Both the position numbers and the translations under genes were made by a program. From Pyrobaculum sp. WP30 (GTDB lineage Archaea; Thermoproteota; Thermoprotei; Thermoproteales; Thermoproteaceae), in assembly GCA_001189275.1 (NCBI GenBank), contig CP012158.1, positions 1,178,001 through 1,242,000 on the forward strand: DNA of 64,000 nucleotides, read 5' to 3'. Under the pieces are notes generated by a model, which was not told the origin of the DNA, did no database searches, and saw only the letters and a list, made by a program, of their open reading frames with translations. Each line of letters starts with the position of its first letter. The stretch's first letter is position 1. Positions 23,171 through 31,398 of the stretch are shown in pieces.

Positions 23171-24482
23171 GGATGTTGTGGGGGTCGAAGATCTGTTTAA
23201 GCTCCCTCATGTAGCTGAGCAAGGCCTCCCCCAGCTCAAGCGCCACGAGGTCCTTCTTCAACAGCCCGATGCCGTGTTCCGCCGAAACTGTGCCGTTGAG
23301 CCTCAGCACGAGCTGGGCCATGTCTCTGAGGAACCTCTCCACCTTCTCGGCCCCCTCGCCCCTCCTGTACCAGGTGGCGGGGTGGAGGTTCCCGTCCCCG
23401 ATGTGGCCGCCGAGCAGAAGCGGCACGCCGTGTTTAGCCGCAAGCGCCTTCAGCCCGCTGACGGCCTCAGGTAGCTTAGATATGGGCACAGCCACGTCCT
23501 CAACAACCAAGACCCCTCCCTCCCTCTCAGCCGAGGCCACTTGACCTGAGAACAGCCTCCTCCGGGGCTCCAGCAACTTCATGGCGCCCTCCCACCCCAC
23601 GGCCCTCTGCGCGACCTCGCCGCGGACTATCGACGTAAGTCTCTCCAACAGCCTCTCCTCGGCACCTGCGTTGACATCTACTCCGAGAAACAGCGCGTTC
23701 CTCTCCTCCAAGCCCACAAGCGCCGAAGTCGGCGCGTCGAGGAACTCGGCAAAAAGCGGCCATATCCGGCTCGTCTTCACCCTAACCACGTCCTCCACAA
23801 GGGCCTCCAAGTCGTCGTAATACGCCAGCAACGCCACGGCGGACTCGGGGACTGGGGCGAGCTTAAGCACCGCCTCGGTCACCAGCCCCAAGGTGCCTTC
23901 GCTACCCACAAAAAGCCTAACCAGGTCGTAGCCGTTTCTGCATTTATACGTCCGGCAACCCAGCTTCAACACGTCACCGCGGCCGGTCACCACCCTCAGC
24001 CCAAGCACCCAGTCTCTCATCGTGCCGTATTTCGCGCCCCTCATCCCACCTGCGCCGTTGGCAACCGCGCCGCCCACAGTGGCGCTTTTCACAGAGCCGG
24101 GGTCAACAGGGAAGAAGAGGCCGTAACGGGCAAGCTCGTGGTTCAGCTCCTCAAGCCTAACCCCCGGCTCAACCACGGCGACGCCGTCTACGTGGTCGAC
24201 CTCGACCCGCGTCATCTTTTCAAAACTCACCACGACCCCCGGCGACGTGGCTACGGCATTGCCAGAGATGCTGGTGGCGCTCCCCTGTGGAAAAAGAGGA
24301 ACCCTCTCTGCGACGGCCCACCGGACTAGCTTTACCACCTCCTCTTCGTCAACAGGAAAGACGACACCCAACGCCTTCGCTCTTGATTCGAGAATAGACG
24401 CGTCACGGACATATAGTAAAGCCACATCTACGTCCTCAACAAACCGCTCCCCGAACTCACGCCTCAAGAAACTCAGATCCAT
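23148..24482 (-). CDS. FAD-linked oxidase, D-lactate/glycolate dehydrogenase type
   Basis: 444 residues, FAD-binding type 4 (VAO/GlcD) family. The N-terminal FAD domain has PLFPQGSATSISGNAV, EPGVRLEELNHELA, VDPGSVKSATVGGAVANGAGG and VGSEGTLGLVTEAVLKL; the C-terminal domain has LLGGHIGDGNLHPA and GTVSAEHGIGLLKKD, the D-lactate dehydrogenase/GlcD signature with catalytic His. It would oxidise a D-2-hydroxyacid such as D-lactate or glycolate to the 2-oxoacid and pass electrons to quinone or another acceptor. No GlcE/GlcF partner is adjacent. Confidence 0.92.
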   Translation of the reverse strand: MDLSFLRREFGERFVEDVDVALLYVRDASILESRAKALGVVFPVDEEEVVKLVRWAVAERVPLFPQGSATSISGNAVATSPGVVVSFEKMTRVEVDHVDGVAVVEPGVRLEELNHELARYGLFFPVDPGSVKSATVGGAVANGAGGMRGAKYGTMRDWVLGLRVVTGRGDVLKLGCRTYKCRNGYDLVRLFVGSEGTLGLVTEAVLKLAPVPESAVALLAYYDDLEALVEDVVRVKTSRIWPLFAEFLDAPTSALVGLEERNALFLGVDVNAGAEERLLERLTSIVRGEVAQRAVGWEGAMKLLEPRRRLFSGQVASAEREGGVLVVEDVAVPISKLPEAVSGLKALAAKHGVPLLLGGHIGDGNLHPATWYRRGEGAEKVERFLRDMAQLVLRLNGTVSAEHGIGLLKKDLVALELGEALLSYMRELKQIFDPHNILNPGKIL

Positions 24483-24527
24483 AAAAGGGGGTCATCTCCG
24501 GGATTTAACCTTATCCGAGAAGTGTTT

Positions 24528-24544
24528 AACTGGAATTTCCAGTT
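24528..24544. repeat. 17-nt near-perfect palindrome before the PaREP2 unit
   Basis: AACTGGAA-T-TTCCAGTT: 8-bp arms around a single central T. It lies 4 nt before the start of the 64-residue gene and after a TATA-like GTTTAAC. Its placement fits an operator for a dimeric protein or the terminal inverted repeat of the repeat element. Confidence 0.5.
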
Positions 24545-24548
24545 GACG

Positions 24549-24743
24549 ATGCCGGCTTTGTACAAGGCCTCAACATATGTAACTGTTGAAGATGCAAAAC
24601 ACCTCAAAGTCCTACGGAACACTTACACTAATGAGCAAAACACAATTGACAGACATGAAGTTGAGGGGGGTAAGGCTTATATAGCAAAGCAAAAAGAAGT
24701 GACATGGATAAAATTGCGACTCAACATGCATTACGGCGTTTAA
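24549..24743 (+). CDS. Small PaREP2-associated protein, 64 aa
   Basis: MPALYKASTYVTVEDAKHLK continues with a basic, non-hydrophobic region and ends LRLNMHYGV. It precedes the PaREP2b-like gene by 6 nt and shares its lower GC content, so the two probably form one element; it could be a PaREP2a-type partner, which is known in Pyrobaculum repeat families as frequently degraded, but I cannot verify that. A strong palindrome lies just upstream. Confidence 0.45.
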   Translation: MPALYKASTYVTVEDAKHLKVLRNTYTNEQNTIDRHEVEGGKAYIAKQKEVTWIKLRLNMHYGV

Positions 24744-24749
24744 TGCGTT

Positions 24750-26231
24750 ATGGAGTTGAACAAAATTAAACAACGTCTAGAGCTCGCACTGAGACCTGTT
24801 GAGAAGCCGCCGACTATCGAAGAGGTGCTTGAGCGAGTTTCTAGACGCGGCGTCTTGCGGGGACCTGTGGACTGGGTATTTCCGGGATGGATTACCTATG
24901 TCGAGTATGCGACACAGAAGATCGCCGAGGCATTTCCGTTATCGGAGGAGGGGAAGAGACAGCTTTTCCACTTCCGGGACGCAATGAGGCGGCTACTGCT
25001 GGAGGCATGGACGCAGACGAAAGAGAAGCTGACGACGCTGTACAAAGCCATTGTTGAAGGCACCTACAGGTTGGAGGGGAAGAGGCTGTATGCGCCAGAC
25101 GGGACATGGATTTACATAGATGGAACTACACCGCATCTTAAAATCCATGGTATCAGCGCCTTGGCGCATTTTCCCGACTTGCTGAGACTTCCGCGCGTGA
25201 GGCTTGAGTTGTTCCAGCTGGGCTGGAGGGCGAGCGACGAAGGCGAAACACGCAATCGACCCATCATGCAAACTGCACAACCTTGGCAGGTGTTCGCCTG
25301 GACGGCTGTGAGATATGGAGCGCTTTACACACGCATCGCCTCGGTCAACCTGACACGTGAGGGGGTTAGCGTATTGGTACGTCTTAGAGCAAATAGCTGG
25401 AAGCAGAGGTGGGACAAAAACGAGGCTATTGACCTCGTCGCGAGCCACCTCAAGCGCGGCGAGTGGGCAACCCTCCTCACTGCGTGGCTGGGGGATGGGA
25501 AGGTTAAACGGAGGGATGTATTATGTGGCGAGTACAAGCTTGTTATTGCGACAAAGGAGCCTTGGAGGCTGGGCTTAGACGTAGGCACAAACGAGGCCCT
25601 AGTCGCCACGGGCAGAGAGACGTATTTAAAGCTTAAGGAGTCGGCTGGCGTATACGGCGCTTTGCTTGATCTGCTGAAGGCGCATAAGTGGATGTACATA
25701 AAGCTGACCACCGACGACGGTTTTAGAGCCGCCTACAAACTGAATAGAAAGAGGGGCATAGACAGGCTTAGGGAGGCGTATAGGCAAAACAACGGCGAGA
25801 CTCCCACTGTCTCACACGCCGAGGCGAACAAACCGGGCGCCGTGACAGTGGTGGGCGTTGCGATGTACTTGCAACTCGTCAGCGGTAGAGGTGGCTCGCT
25901 CTTGGCCAAGCGCTACGTCCGCGATGTCGAAAAGGCGCTCGCCATAGCTGGGAGACTTGAATCGGCGGGGCTTAGGCCGAACGTGGTCCCTGTAGGTTCC
26001 TACTACATGGTGTATATAGCCACGGCCGACCTCTTGAGACTGGCAGAGAGGGACGAAACCATCAGAAAAGCCATAGCGCTCTACCTCGCCGAAAAGGTGA
26101 AGAACGGCACGCCGAGACAGAGAGAGATCGCGGAAAAAATCCTAAAAAGACACCCCTCTTTTTCAAATCCAGCTACTGGAGGCCGACATCTTAAATTGGC
26201 TATGGATAAAACGCCAAGACAACTAAGGTAA
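24750..26231 (+). CDS. PaREP2b family repeat protein
   Basis: 493 residues. This matches the PaREP2b family of Pyrobaculum repeat proteins, including EWATLLTAWLGDGKVKRRDV (about 246-265), LCGEYKLVIATKEPW, LKLKESAGVYGALLDLLKAHK and TVVGVAMYLQLVSGRGG. The LLTAWLGDGK stretch resembles the LAGLIDADG-type motif (L-x-G-x-x-x-G-D-G) of homing endonucleases and the later RLESAGLRPNVVPVGSYYMVYI resembles the fold's closing strands. Start ATG 24750. It ends about 70 nt before tRNA-Arg. Composition is more AT-rich than its neighbours, indicating transfer or relaxed selection. Confidence 0.75.
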   Translation: MELNKIKQRLELALRPVEKPPTIEEVLERVSRRGVLRGPVDWVFPGWITYVEYATQKIAEAFPLSEEGKRQLFHFRDAMRRLLLEAWTQTKEKLTTLYKAIVEGTYRLEGKRLYAPDGTWIYIDGTTPHLKIHGISALAHFPDLLRLPRVRLELFQLGWRASDEGETRNRPIMQTAQPWQVFAWTAVRYGALYTRIASVNLTREGVSVLVRLRANSWKQRWDKNEAIDLVASHLKRGEWATLLTAWLGDGKVKRRDVLCGEYKLVIATKEPWRLGLDVGTNEALVATGRETYLKLKESAGVYGALLDLLKAHKWMYIKLTTDDGFRAAYKLNRKRGIDRLREAYRQNNGETPTVSHAEANKPGAVTVVGVAMYLQLVSGRGGSLLAKRYVRDVEKALAIAGRLESAGLRPNVVPVGSYYMVYIATADLLRLAERDETIRKAIALYLAEKVKNGTPRQREIAEKILKRHPSFSNPATGGRHLKLAMDKTPRQLR

Positions 26232-26303
26232 GCATATCGAATTGATGCGTTGAACTCGTTGGATGTCAGATGCCAACCCGGTCAAGGTAAAGAAAAACTA
26301 GAC

Positions 26304-26399
26304 TGGCGGGCCCGGTGGGATTTTTAGGCCGGCTCTCGCCGTGAACCCACGACCTACGGCTCCGAAGGCCGCCGCTCTACCGGGCTGAGCCACGGGCCG
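26304..26399 (-). tRNA. tRNA-Arg(TCG) with a T-loop intron and odd 5' end
   Basis: Anticodon TCG is in the loop CTTCGGA (plus strand 26361-26367), with stem GCGGC/GCCGT, D arm GCTC-GAGC, T stem GTGGG/CCCAC. The T loop holds a 19-nt insert (26 nt between the stem strands; 26320-26345). The 3' strand is CGGGCCC, discriminator G, encoded CCA (26304-26306). The 5' strand reads CGGCCCG, so position 1 is C facing C72. A minus-strand TATA-like AATTAAATA at about 26417-26428 lies 21-26 nt upstream, which would start transcription at or one base inside the expected 5' end. Confidence 0.8.
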
Positions 26400-26467
26400 G
26401 TTTCTTTTCTGCTCCGTATTTAATTTTTGTTGTTAAATATGCGTGGCTTATGGCGTCGTGGGGGTAG

Positions 26468-26830
26468 AGAGCCGCATATTGGCTCGCCGCCATCGCCGTA
26501 GTCGTCGGCCTTCTCTTTTGATTTCGCTTTGGCGAGACGCTTGAGTTCATGGAAACGGCGCTGAGGGAGAAAGGCCCCAGAAGTCCTCTCCGGGAGGTCT
26601 TCGTGAAGTTTTGGTGGGGCACCATAGTGGGTATTGTGCTCGCCGGCACGGCAGGCGCCATTTTTTACTACGGCAATACCTACTCCCCGAATCTCGCCGT
26701 GGCGCTGAAGGCGGTGACTTCACAGGAGCAGTTCTTGGCGGTGGTGGTGTTTGCATTGATTGAAATCGTGGGTGTAGTTGTAAGCGGACTTCTCTCCGAG
26801 AGAATAGGCCCCAGAGCGGTACTCTGCTGA
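26468..26830 (+). pseudogene. MFS transporter fragment
   Basis: The frame reads AAYWLAAIAVVVGLLF, then an in-frame TGA (26519-26521), then FRFGETLEFMETALREKG, SPLREVFVKFWWGTIVGIVL and FYYGNTYSPNLA, ending [15 protein letters not shown] at TGA 26828. This is the central part of a sugar/metabolite:H+ symporter of the major facilitator superfamily (loop before a membrane pair and the RxG-type loop at the end). Both ends are missing; it fuses directly to the HyuB fragment. It is a pseudogene. Confidence 0.75.
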
Positions 26831-27432
26831 ATCCGAAGAAGCCGGCGGCTGTGTCGGGCGGGAACCTGGAGACGAGCCAGAGGGTTGCCGACGTGGTGTT
26901 TAAGGCATTGGCACAAGCCACGCCGGAGAGGGTGCCCGCGGCCGGTTCCGGCACCATGATGAACGTGATGATGGGCGGGATGTACGGAGGTAAATACTGG
27001 AGCTACTACGAAACCATAGGAGGGGGGACAGGCGGCCGGCCTGGGAAGGACGGCGTGTCGGGCGTCCACGTCAACATGACAAACACTCTAAACACGCCGA
27101 TTGAAGTGGCAGAGAGGACATACCCACTGCTCTTCACGGCCTATAAGATCCGGGAGGGAAGCGGCGGAGCAGGAAAGTGGCGCGGCGGCGACGGTATAGT
27201 AAGGGCGTTCAAAGTCCTAGCCTCCACGAGGTTAGCCATACTAGCCGACAGATTCGCCACCGGCCCCTGGGGCCTTAACGGAGGCTCGCCGGGCAAACCC
27301 GGCAGGGTATATATTAAAAAGAGAGACAACGGATTGATCGAACTCGACAGCAAGACCGCAGTAGATCTAGAGCCCAGCGACGAAGTGGTGATAGAAACGC
27401 CGGGGGGCGGCGGCTGGGGAACACCTTTATAA
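26824..27432 (+). pseudogene. HyuB-type (N-methylhydantoinase B) C-terminal fragment
   Basis: About 200 codons in one frame without a real start: [74 protein letters not shown] and the final [19 protein letters not shown]. These follow the C-terminal third of hydantoinase/oxoprolinase subunit B, which is normally over 500 residues. It begins inside the MFS fragment (6-nt overlap, different frame), so a deletion has joined two unrelated genes. No HyuA partner is present. Confidence 0.85.
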
Positions 27433-27452
27433 ACACAGACAAATATAGACAC

Positions 27453-27767
27453 GGCGGGGGGCTGCACGGCGCGCCGGCCGTGCGCCGCCGGAAGGCGGCC
27501 CTAGGCTTAGGGGGCCCGAAACCGGGGCCGGGCGGCGGCTTCGGCGGCGTGCCGCCTGGGCTTACCGACGAACCCCGGTCCGGCGGGGCGTCGGTCCCCA
27601 GGATACTCCGGCCGTAGGGCCGGGGGGACCTGGGCATGCGGGGAAACGGCGGAGGTCCGGGAGGGAGCACGCCTAACCCGCAGCCGGCGCGTTCGCCGGG
27701 GCGCCGGGGGGAGGGACGCCCGGGCGGGCGCCGCCCGGAGTCGTCGTCGGTCCCGGGTCGCCGCCGC
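27453..27767 (+). ncRNA. 7S signal recognition particle RNA
   Basis: About 315 nt of extremely GC-rich sequence between the HyuB fragment and the CPBP gene. The helix 8 domain motif AGGTCCGGGAGGGAGCA (27653-27669) matches the conserved SRP S-domain, with a GGGA tetraloop flanked by CC and GG. The ends GGCGG (27453) and CCGCC (27761) can pair to close helix 1. A TATA-like TTTATAAA (27426-27433) lies 24 nt before the proposed 5' end. Archaeal 7S RNA is of this length. Long GC-rich open frames across it are chance. Confidence 0.9.
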
Positions 27768-27833
27768 TTTAGAGCGCTCGTATAATCTTGCCGAGACCTC
27801 CTCTGCGGGTCGTCAACAGGAGCTGGAGGAGAC

Positions 27834-28655
27834 TCAGCTGGCATCTTCCGCCTTTGGCAGACTCTGCATCTGTCTCTTTGTATAGATCCACGTCAACGCC
27901 GCAACGAGCCAGGCGGTGGCGGCTCCCTGCAACCCCACGGGGCCCCAGAGCCACCTATCGGGCAATGACTGGGGGTACAGGACGTAGTAGATGACGGCCC
28001 AGGAGTTGATGGCTCCGTGTGTGAGGGCGGCTCCCCAGACGCCCCAGCGTAGGTAAACGGCTGTGTGTATCACCGCAACTCCGCACGTGACTGGGATAAA
28101 GAGGAGCACTCCCTCAGGCCTCATGTACCAGCCGTATTCGTAGCCGAAGAGTATAGACGGTGTGTGCCAAACCGCCCAGATCACGCCAACTGCCACAGAG
28201 GCCCAGAACCACCCCAGCCGGCCGGCGAGTTTAGGCGTCAAGTAGCCGCGCCAGCCGTATTCCTCGCCGAAGGCTCCCGAAAGGGCCACCAAAAGCGGCA
28301 GAAGCGGCGCCAGCGCTATCCACAACGCGGCGGCGACCTCGGCCGGGTACAGCGGGTGCCTAAACGGGGCCAGCGTCGGCGAGGGGAGTTGAAAGGGCAG
28401 AGTGGCAAGCACCGTGAGAGCCAGCCAGAGGAGGACAGGCCAAGTCGAGCCGATGAAAAGCTTGAGGAACCTCCTGCCTGGCGGGACCGTCTTTGGGCCA
28501 GGCCACCACTTGGGCACTGCCCTGTGGCCCTCGGCTAAGGCGCCCAGCGCAGGCGTCCACATAGCCGCGGCAAGCCAAAAAGGGGACTTAGTAAGGCCAA
28601 ACGCCGCTTGGAACAGCCAGCTGACGCCGAAGGTCACCAGCAAGAACCTATACAT
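27834..28655 (-). CDS. CPBP family intramembrane metalloprotease
   Basis: 273 residues and about eight membrane helices. The three Abi/CAAX protease motifs are present in order: GAFGEEYGWRGYL (EExxxR), VGVIWAVWHTP (xxxH) and LTHGAINSW (HxxxN). Members cleave prenylated or membrane-bound substrates, or process bacteriocin-type peptides. The substrate is unknown. Its start overlaps the upstream gene on the same strand by 8 nt. Confidence 0.87.
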   Translation of the reverse strand: MYRFLLVTFGVSWLFQAAFGLTKSPFWLAAAMWTPALGALAEGHRAVPKWWPGPKTVPPGRRFLKLFIGSTWPVLLWLALTVLATLPFQLPSPTLAPFRHPLYPAEVAAALWIALAPLLPLLVALSGAFGEEYGWRGYLTPKLAGRLGWFWASVAVGVIWAVWHTPSILFGYEYGWYMRPEGVLLFIPVTCGVAVIHTAVYLRWGVWGAALTHGAINSWAVIYYVLYPQSLPDRWLWGPVGLQGAATAWLVAALTWIYTKRQMQSLPKAEDAS

Positions 28656-29148
28656 GGCACTTCTCCCTGTCTCCCTCCTCGCAACAGACGAGGTACTTCT
28701 TTCCGTCGCTTTCTATCATGAGCCACACGCCGGAGCACCCCAGCGTAGACACCACAGTTACCCTGCCCACGTCTGAGAAGCATATGCCGTAGAACGAGTA
28801 GTCAAACGAAACCCGCCAACCCACCGGACAGAAATCCATCAGCAAAATGACGTCCCGCGTAGCCAGCACCTTCGCAACACGCCCAGAAATCCTCACCCTC
28901 CTCACACCCACCAAAACCTCGAAAATGCCAGGCCCCACCACAGAGACGCGCCGAGGCAAAAGAAAGATAGGTATAAGAGTTATTGCTATGAATAATACTA
29001 TGGTAACCCCAACAAGCGTCAGCAGGAGGCCTTGCGGCATATTTGTGCCGAATATGTACAGACTAACTAGAAGAAGCACTCCTAGGAGTATATAAAGTGA
29101 GGCGAGGACTAAGATAACCTTAATTTTTCTCCTTCTCAAATGAGACAT
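28648..29148 (-). CDS. Hypothetical membrane protein, 166 aa
   Basis: Two hydrophobic helices near the N-terminus (VILVLASLYILLGVLLLV and GLLLTLVGVTIVLFIAITLI) precede a soluble beta-rich tail with five cysteines (FCPVGW, GICFSD, LGCSGVW, YLVCCEEG). The start is chosen at ATG 29148, about 22 nt after the minus-strand TATA-like ATTTAAAT (29166-29173); an earlier ATG at 29181 would put the TATA inside the gene. It is translationally coupled to the CPBP gene. The partner role is unknown. Confidence 0.6.
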   Translation of the reverse strand: MSHLRRRKIKVILVLASLYILLGVLLLVSLYIFGTNMPQGLLLTLVGVTIVLFIAITLIPIFLLPRRVSVVGPGIFEVLVGVRRVRISGRVAKVLATRDVILLMDFCPVGWRVSFDYSFYGICFSDVGRVTVVSTLGCSGVWLMIESDGKKYLVCCEEGDREKCHV

Positions 29149-29181
29149 AAGCCTAAAATTCACGAAAAATTTAAATGACAA

Positions 29182-29498
29182 ACAAGCTGAGATCGAATGT
29201 AGCGATAATGACGTCTTGACGGTTGCTTTTCACACTAGTAGCGTAAGCTTCAGTTGCGGTCACATAATCACATAGAAACGCCTTATTTTACTTGGGCAAC
29301 ATCCATAATAAGTCTTTCACATAAAGGTACACTTCAACAGCGATTAGATATGCTGGGCCTCTTAGGATGCCGAAGGTTAGGCGATTTAACCGAAGTTCTA
29401 TTCACGGCGCGGGCATGCTACTACCTAGCGGCGCATGGGAAGGAGGAGCTGGAGCAGCTGACTGTGGAATCTTTATTAAGTGCGGTCTTTGGGGAGAC
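29182..29498. other. Intergenic stretch with no supported gene
   Basis: Moderately AT-rich spacer between divergent genes. No frame has convincing composition; those at 29254-29541 and 29367 onward are mostly chance, and only the C-terminal part from 29499 is called. A TATA-like CTTTATTA (29471-29478) near the end serves the small membrane gene. Confidence 0.4.
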
Positions 29499-29648
29499 GT
29501 GGCGTGGGATGTTGTTGCGTTCTACGTCTGGATCGCCTTGATGTTCTACGTCTATAACGAGGTGTATCCGATAGTATCTAGGCGCGCCTTGCTTTACTTC
29601 TTGGCTGGCGCTGGGGCGGCGGCGGGGGCGGTCGCGGCGTTGTTATAA
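29499..29648 (+). CDS. Small two-helix membrane protein, 49 aa
   Basis: Two hydrophobic helices (VVAFYVWIALMFYVYNEV and LLYFLAGAGAAAGAVAALL) separated by YPIVSRRA. The GTG start lies 25 nt after the TATA-like CTTTATTA, the spacing seen for leaderless genes elsewhere in the window, so I chose this over the longer frame. Overlaps the end of the M24 peptidase gene by 6 nt. Function unknown. Confidence 0.5.
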   Translation: MAWDVVAFYVWIALMFYVYNEVYPIVSRRALLYFLAGAGAAAGAVAALL

Positions 29649-30620
29649 GACCTCGGCGCCTTGGTCGGTTATGTGGACATCGATTTCCAGCCTGACGCCG
29701 AATTTGCCGGGGAGGTAGACGCCGGGCTCAATGGTGAACACTGCGCCAGGCTTCAACACGTCTCTTGAGCCGGGAGAGACGTCGGGCGCCTCGTGTATCT
29801 CCAGCCCCAACCCGTGTCCAGTCCGGTGGATGAAGTGGGGGCCGTAGCCCCTCGTCTCTATAACGGAGCGGGCGGCTCTGTCCACCTCCCCCGCCGACGT
29901 GCCCGGCCTGGCGCTCTGCAAGGCGGCGCGTTGCGCCTCCTCCACTGCGGCGTATGCCGCCTTGTACTCCTCTGGCGCCTCGCCGTAGAAGAACGACTTC
30001 GTCAAGTCGCCGAAGTAGCCCTGGTACGCCGCCGAGACGTCTATCACCACGGCGTCTCCCCTTCTGAGCCTCTTGTCCGTGGGCTCTTGATGGGGCAGGG
30101 CGGTGTTGGGGCCGAACTGGACGAGGATAGGCCCCGGCGAGAGCCCCGCCTCGTACAGCGCTAGGTATATCCTCGCCGCCGCCTGCCTCTCCGAGACGCC
30201 GGGCGCGAGCTCCAGCCCCTCCACAGCTCTCCGGATAGCCGACGCGGCCGCCCTTATCCTCTCCACCTCGTCCCTCCTTTTGACCATGCGCCACTCGCGG
30301 AAGATGTGGTCGCCCAGCCTGTACTCCGCCCCGGGGAACGCCCTCTTGACTATCTCGAAGTGGCGGAGGGCGGTGCCTCCGTCTATGTAGATCACAGAGG
30401 CGTCGCATCCGGCCGCGGACTGCCTAAGCGCCTCGGCGGGGTCCTCGCCGTCGCGGTAGCTGTACACCTCTCCGGGCACCCTCCCGGCGTCGAGGGCCGG
30501 CACCACGGCGGCTAGGCGGTCGCCGCACCTCACGGCGGCTTTAAACCGCTCATACGTCTCGAGCCAGACCCCCGTGAGATACGCGAAGTTCACCGTGGTG
30601 GTGGCGATTATCATATCCAC
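29643..30620 (-). CDS. M24 family metallopeptidase (Xaa-Pro peptidase type)
   Basis: 325 residues. The C-terminal pita-bread domain carries the metal ligands: VVIDVSAAYQGYFGD (two Asp), FIHRTGHGLGLEIHE (His), VFTIEPGVY (Glu) and FGVRLEID (Glu). The N-terminal 110 residues are the smaller creatinase-like domain. It is the aminopeptidase P/prolidase type that removes or cleaves X-Pro bonds in the cytoplasm. It overlaps the JAMM gene by 10 nt and belongs to the NikR-JAMM-M24 operon. Confidence 0.93.
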   Translation of the reverse strand: MDMIIATTTVNFAYLTGVWLETYERFKAAVRCGDRLAAVVPALDAGRVPGEVYSYRDGEDPAEALRQSAAGCDASVIYIDGGTALRHFEIVKRAFPGAEYRLGDHIFREWRMVKRRDEVERIRAAASAIRRAVEGLELAPGVSERQAAARIYLALYEAGLSPGPILVQFGPNTALPHQEPTDKRLRRGDAVVIDVSAAYQGYFGDLTKSFFYGEAPEEYKAAYAAVEEAQRAALQSARPGTSAGEVDRAARSVIETRGYGPHFIHRTGHGLGLEIHEAPDVSPGSRDVLKPGAVFTIEPGVYLPGKFGVRLEIDVHITDQGAEVL

Positions 30621-30988
30621 TCCAGGTGCACCGGCGCGGCCCTCCCCTCTTTAAACCTCCACGCGGCGGTTTCCCAAGTGTAGACGTTGGAGATGACCCA
30701 GGCGACGGGCCACAGCCTCATGTATTTAATGTCGATGGGACTGGGGGCAGGTGGGCCCGGGTGAGTGTGGAATATAGCCACTAGCTCCAGCCCAGACGCC
30801 TCCGCGTCGGTGATGGCTCTATACATCTCCTCTGGGTCAAGCAGAAAGGCTGTGGGGCTGTTCAGCACGTTGCGGAGCCAGCTCCAGGTTAAAACAGTTT
30901 CTTCCCTGCCGAAGAGGAGGGCGGGGCACTCGGCGTCTGGGGAACACCTCCGTCTCGCCTCTTCTAGGAGCCTTGCAGGTATTTTCAC
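30611..30988 (-). CDS. JAMM/MPN domain metalloprotease
   Basis: 125 residues. The zinc site HTHPGPPAPSPID (H-x-H-x(7)-S-x-x-D) is at about 74-86, with the accompanying catalytic Glu likely in the early strands (ALLFGREE). This small stand-alone JAMM protein resembles archaeal desampylases that cleave SAMP conjugates and MoaD-type precursors. It overlaps nikR by 4 nt (ATGA) and the M24 gene by 10 nt. The target could be a ubiquitin-like protein such as the MoaD-like one at 35119. Confidence 0.85.
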   Translation of the reverse strand: MKIPARLLEEARRRCSPDAECPALLFGREETVLTWSWLRNVLNSPTAFLLDPEEMYRAITDAEASGLELVAIFHTHPGPPAPSPIDIKYMRLWPVAWVISNVYTWETAAWRFKEGRAAPVHLEWI

Positions 30989-31353
30989 AGAAGCGGCACG
31001 TAACGCGCGAGCTTAGCCCTTTTGGCTACCTCAAGCGTAAGCTTCTCGATTTGGTCGCCGTCGCCTTTAACCACCACGATTGTTAGGCACCTCCCCTCGA
31101 CGTGTAGGTGCGTGTAGGCCACTATGTGGGTCCTGTTTTCCTCTATGGCGTCGCCCACGTCGGAAAAGGCGTCTGTGACCGCCATAACGACGCCGAGGCA
31201 CTGATGGCCGGGCTTCTTGTGGTCTTTCTGCATCTCTAGATACTCCTGGAGGGCGGCGGCGACCACCTCGCTCCGGGTGGCGCCGGTCTCTTGTGAAATC
31301 TTGTCAATGGCCTCTGCGAGCTCCTGCGGGAGCGAGACGCCGAAGCGCTTCAC
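30985..31353 (-). CDS. NikR-type ribbon-helix-helix regulator
   Basis: 122 residues. An N-terminal ribbon-helix-helix (KRFGVSLPQELAEAIDKI to TRSEVVAAALQEYLE, about 2-40) and an ACT-like C-terminal domain. The nickel region has NRTHIVAYTHLHVEGRC, with His76, His82, His84 and Cys89; this keeps the H-x-H...C motif of NikR (H87, H89, C95 in E. coli) but with one residue fewer before the Cys. It probably senses a metal and represses neighbouring genes. First gene of the operon; starts 46 nt from the divergent riboflavin synthase. Confidence 0.82.
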   Translation of the reverse strand: MKRFGVSLPQELAEAIDKISQETGATRSEVVAAALQEYLEMQKDHKKPGHQCLGVVMAVTDAFSDVGDAIEENRTHIVAYTHLHVEGRCLTIVVVKGDGDQIEKLTLEVAKRAKLARYVPLL

Positions 31354-31398
31354 GTAGGTCTGTGGAGAGAGCTTTATATAGCTGTTGTTGGTCTCGTC

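Noticed and set aside
27314-27844. Long GC-rich open frame on the minus strand
   Set aside because: It covers the SRP RNA; the residues are Pro/Arg/Gly-rich as expected of chance frames in GC-rich RNA genes.
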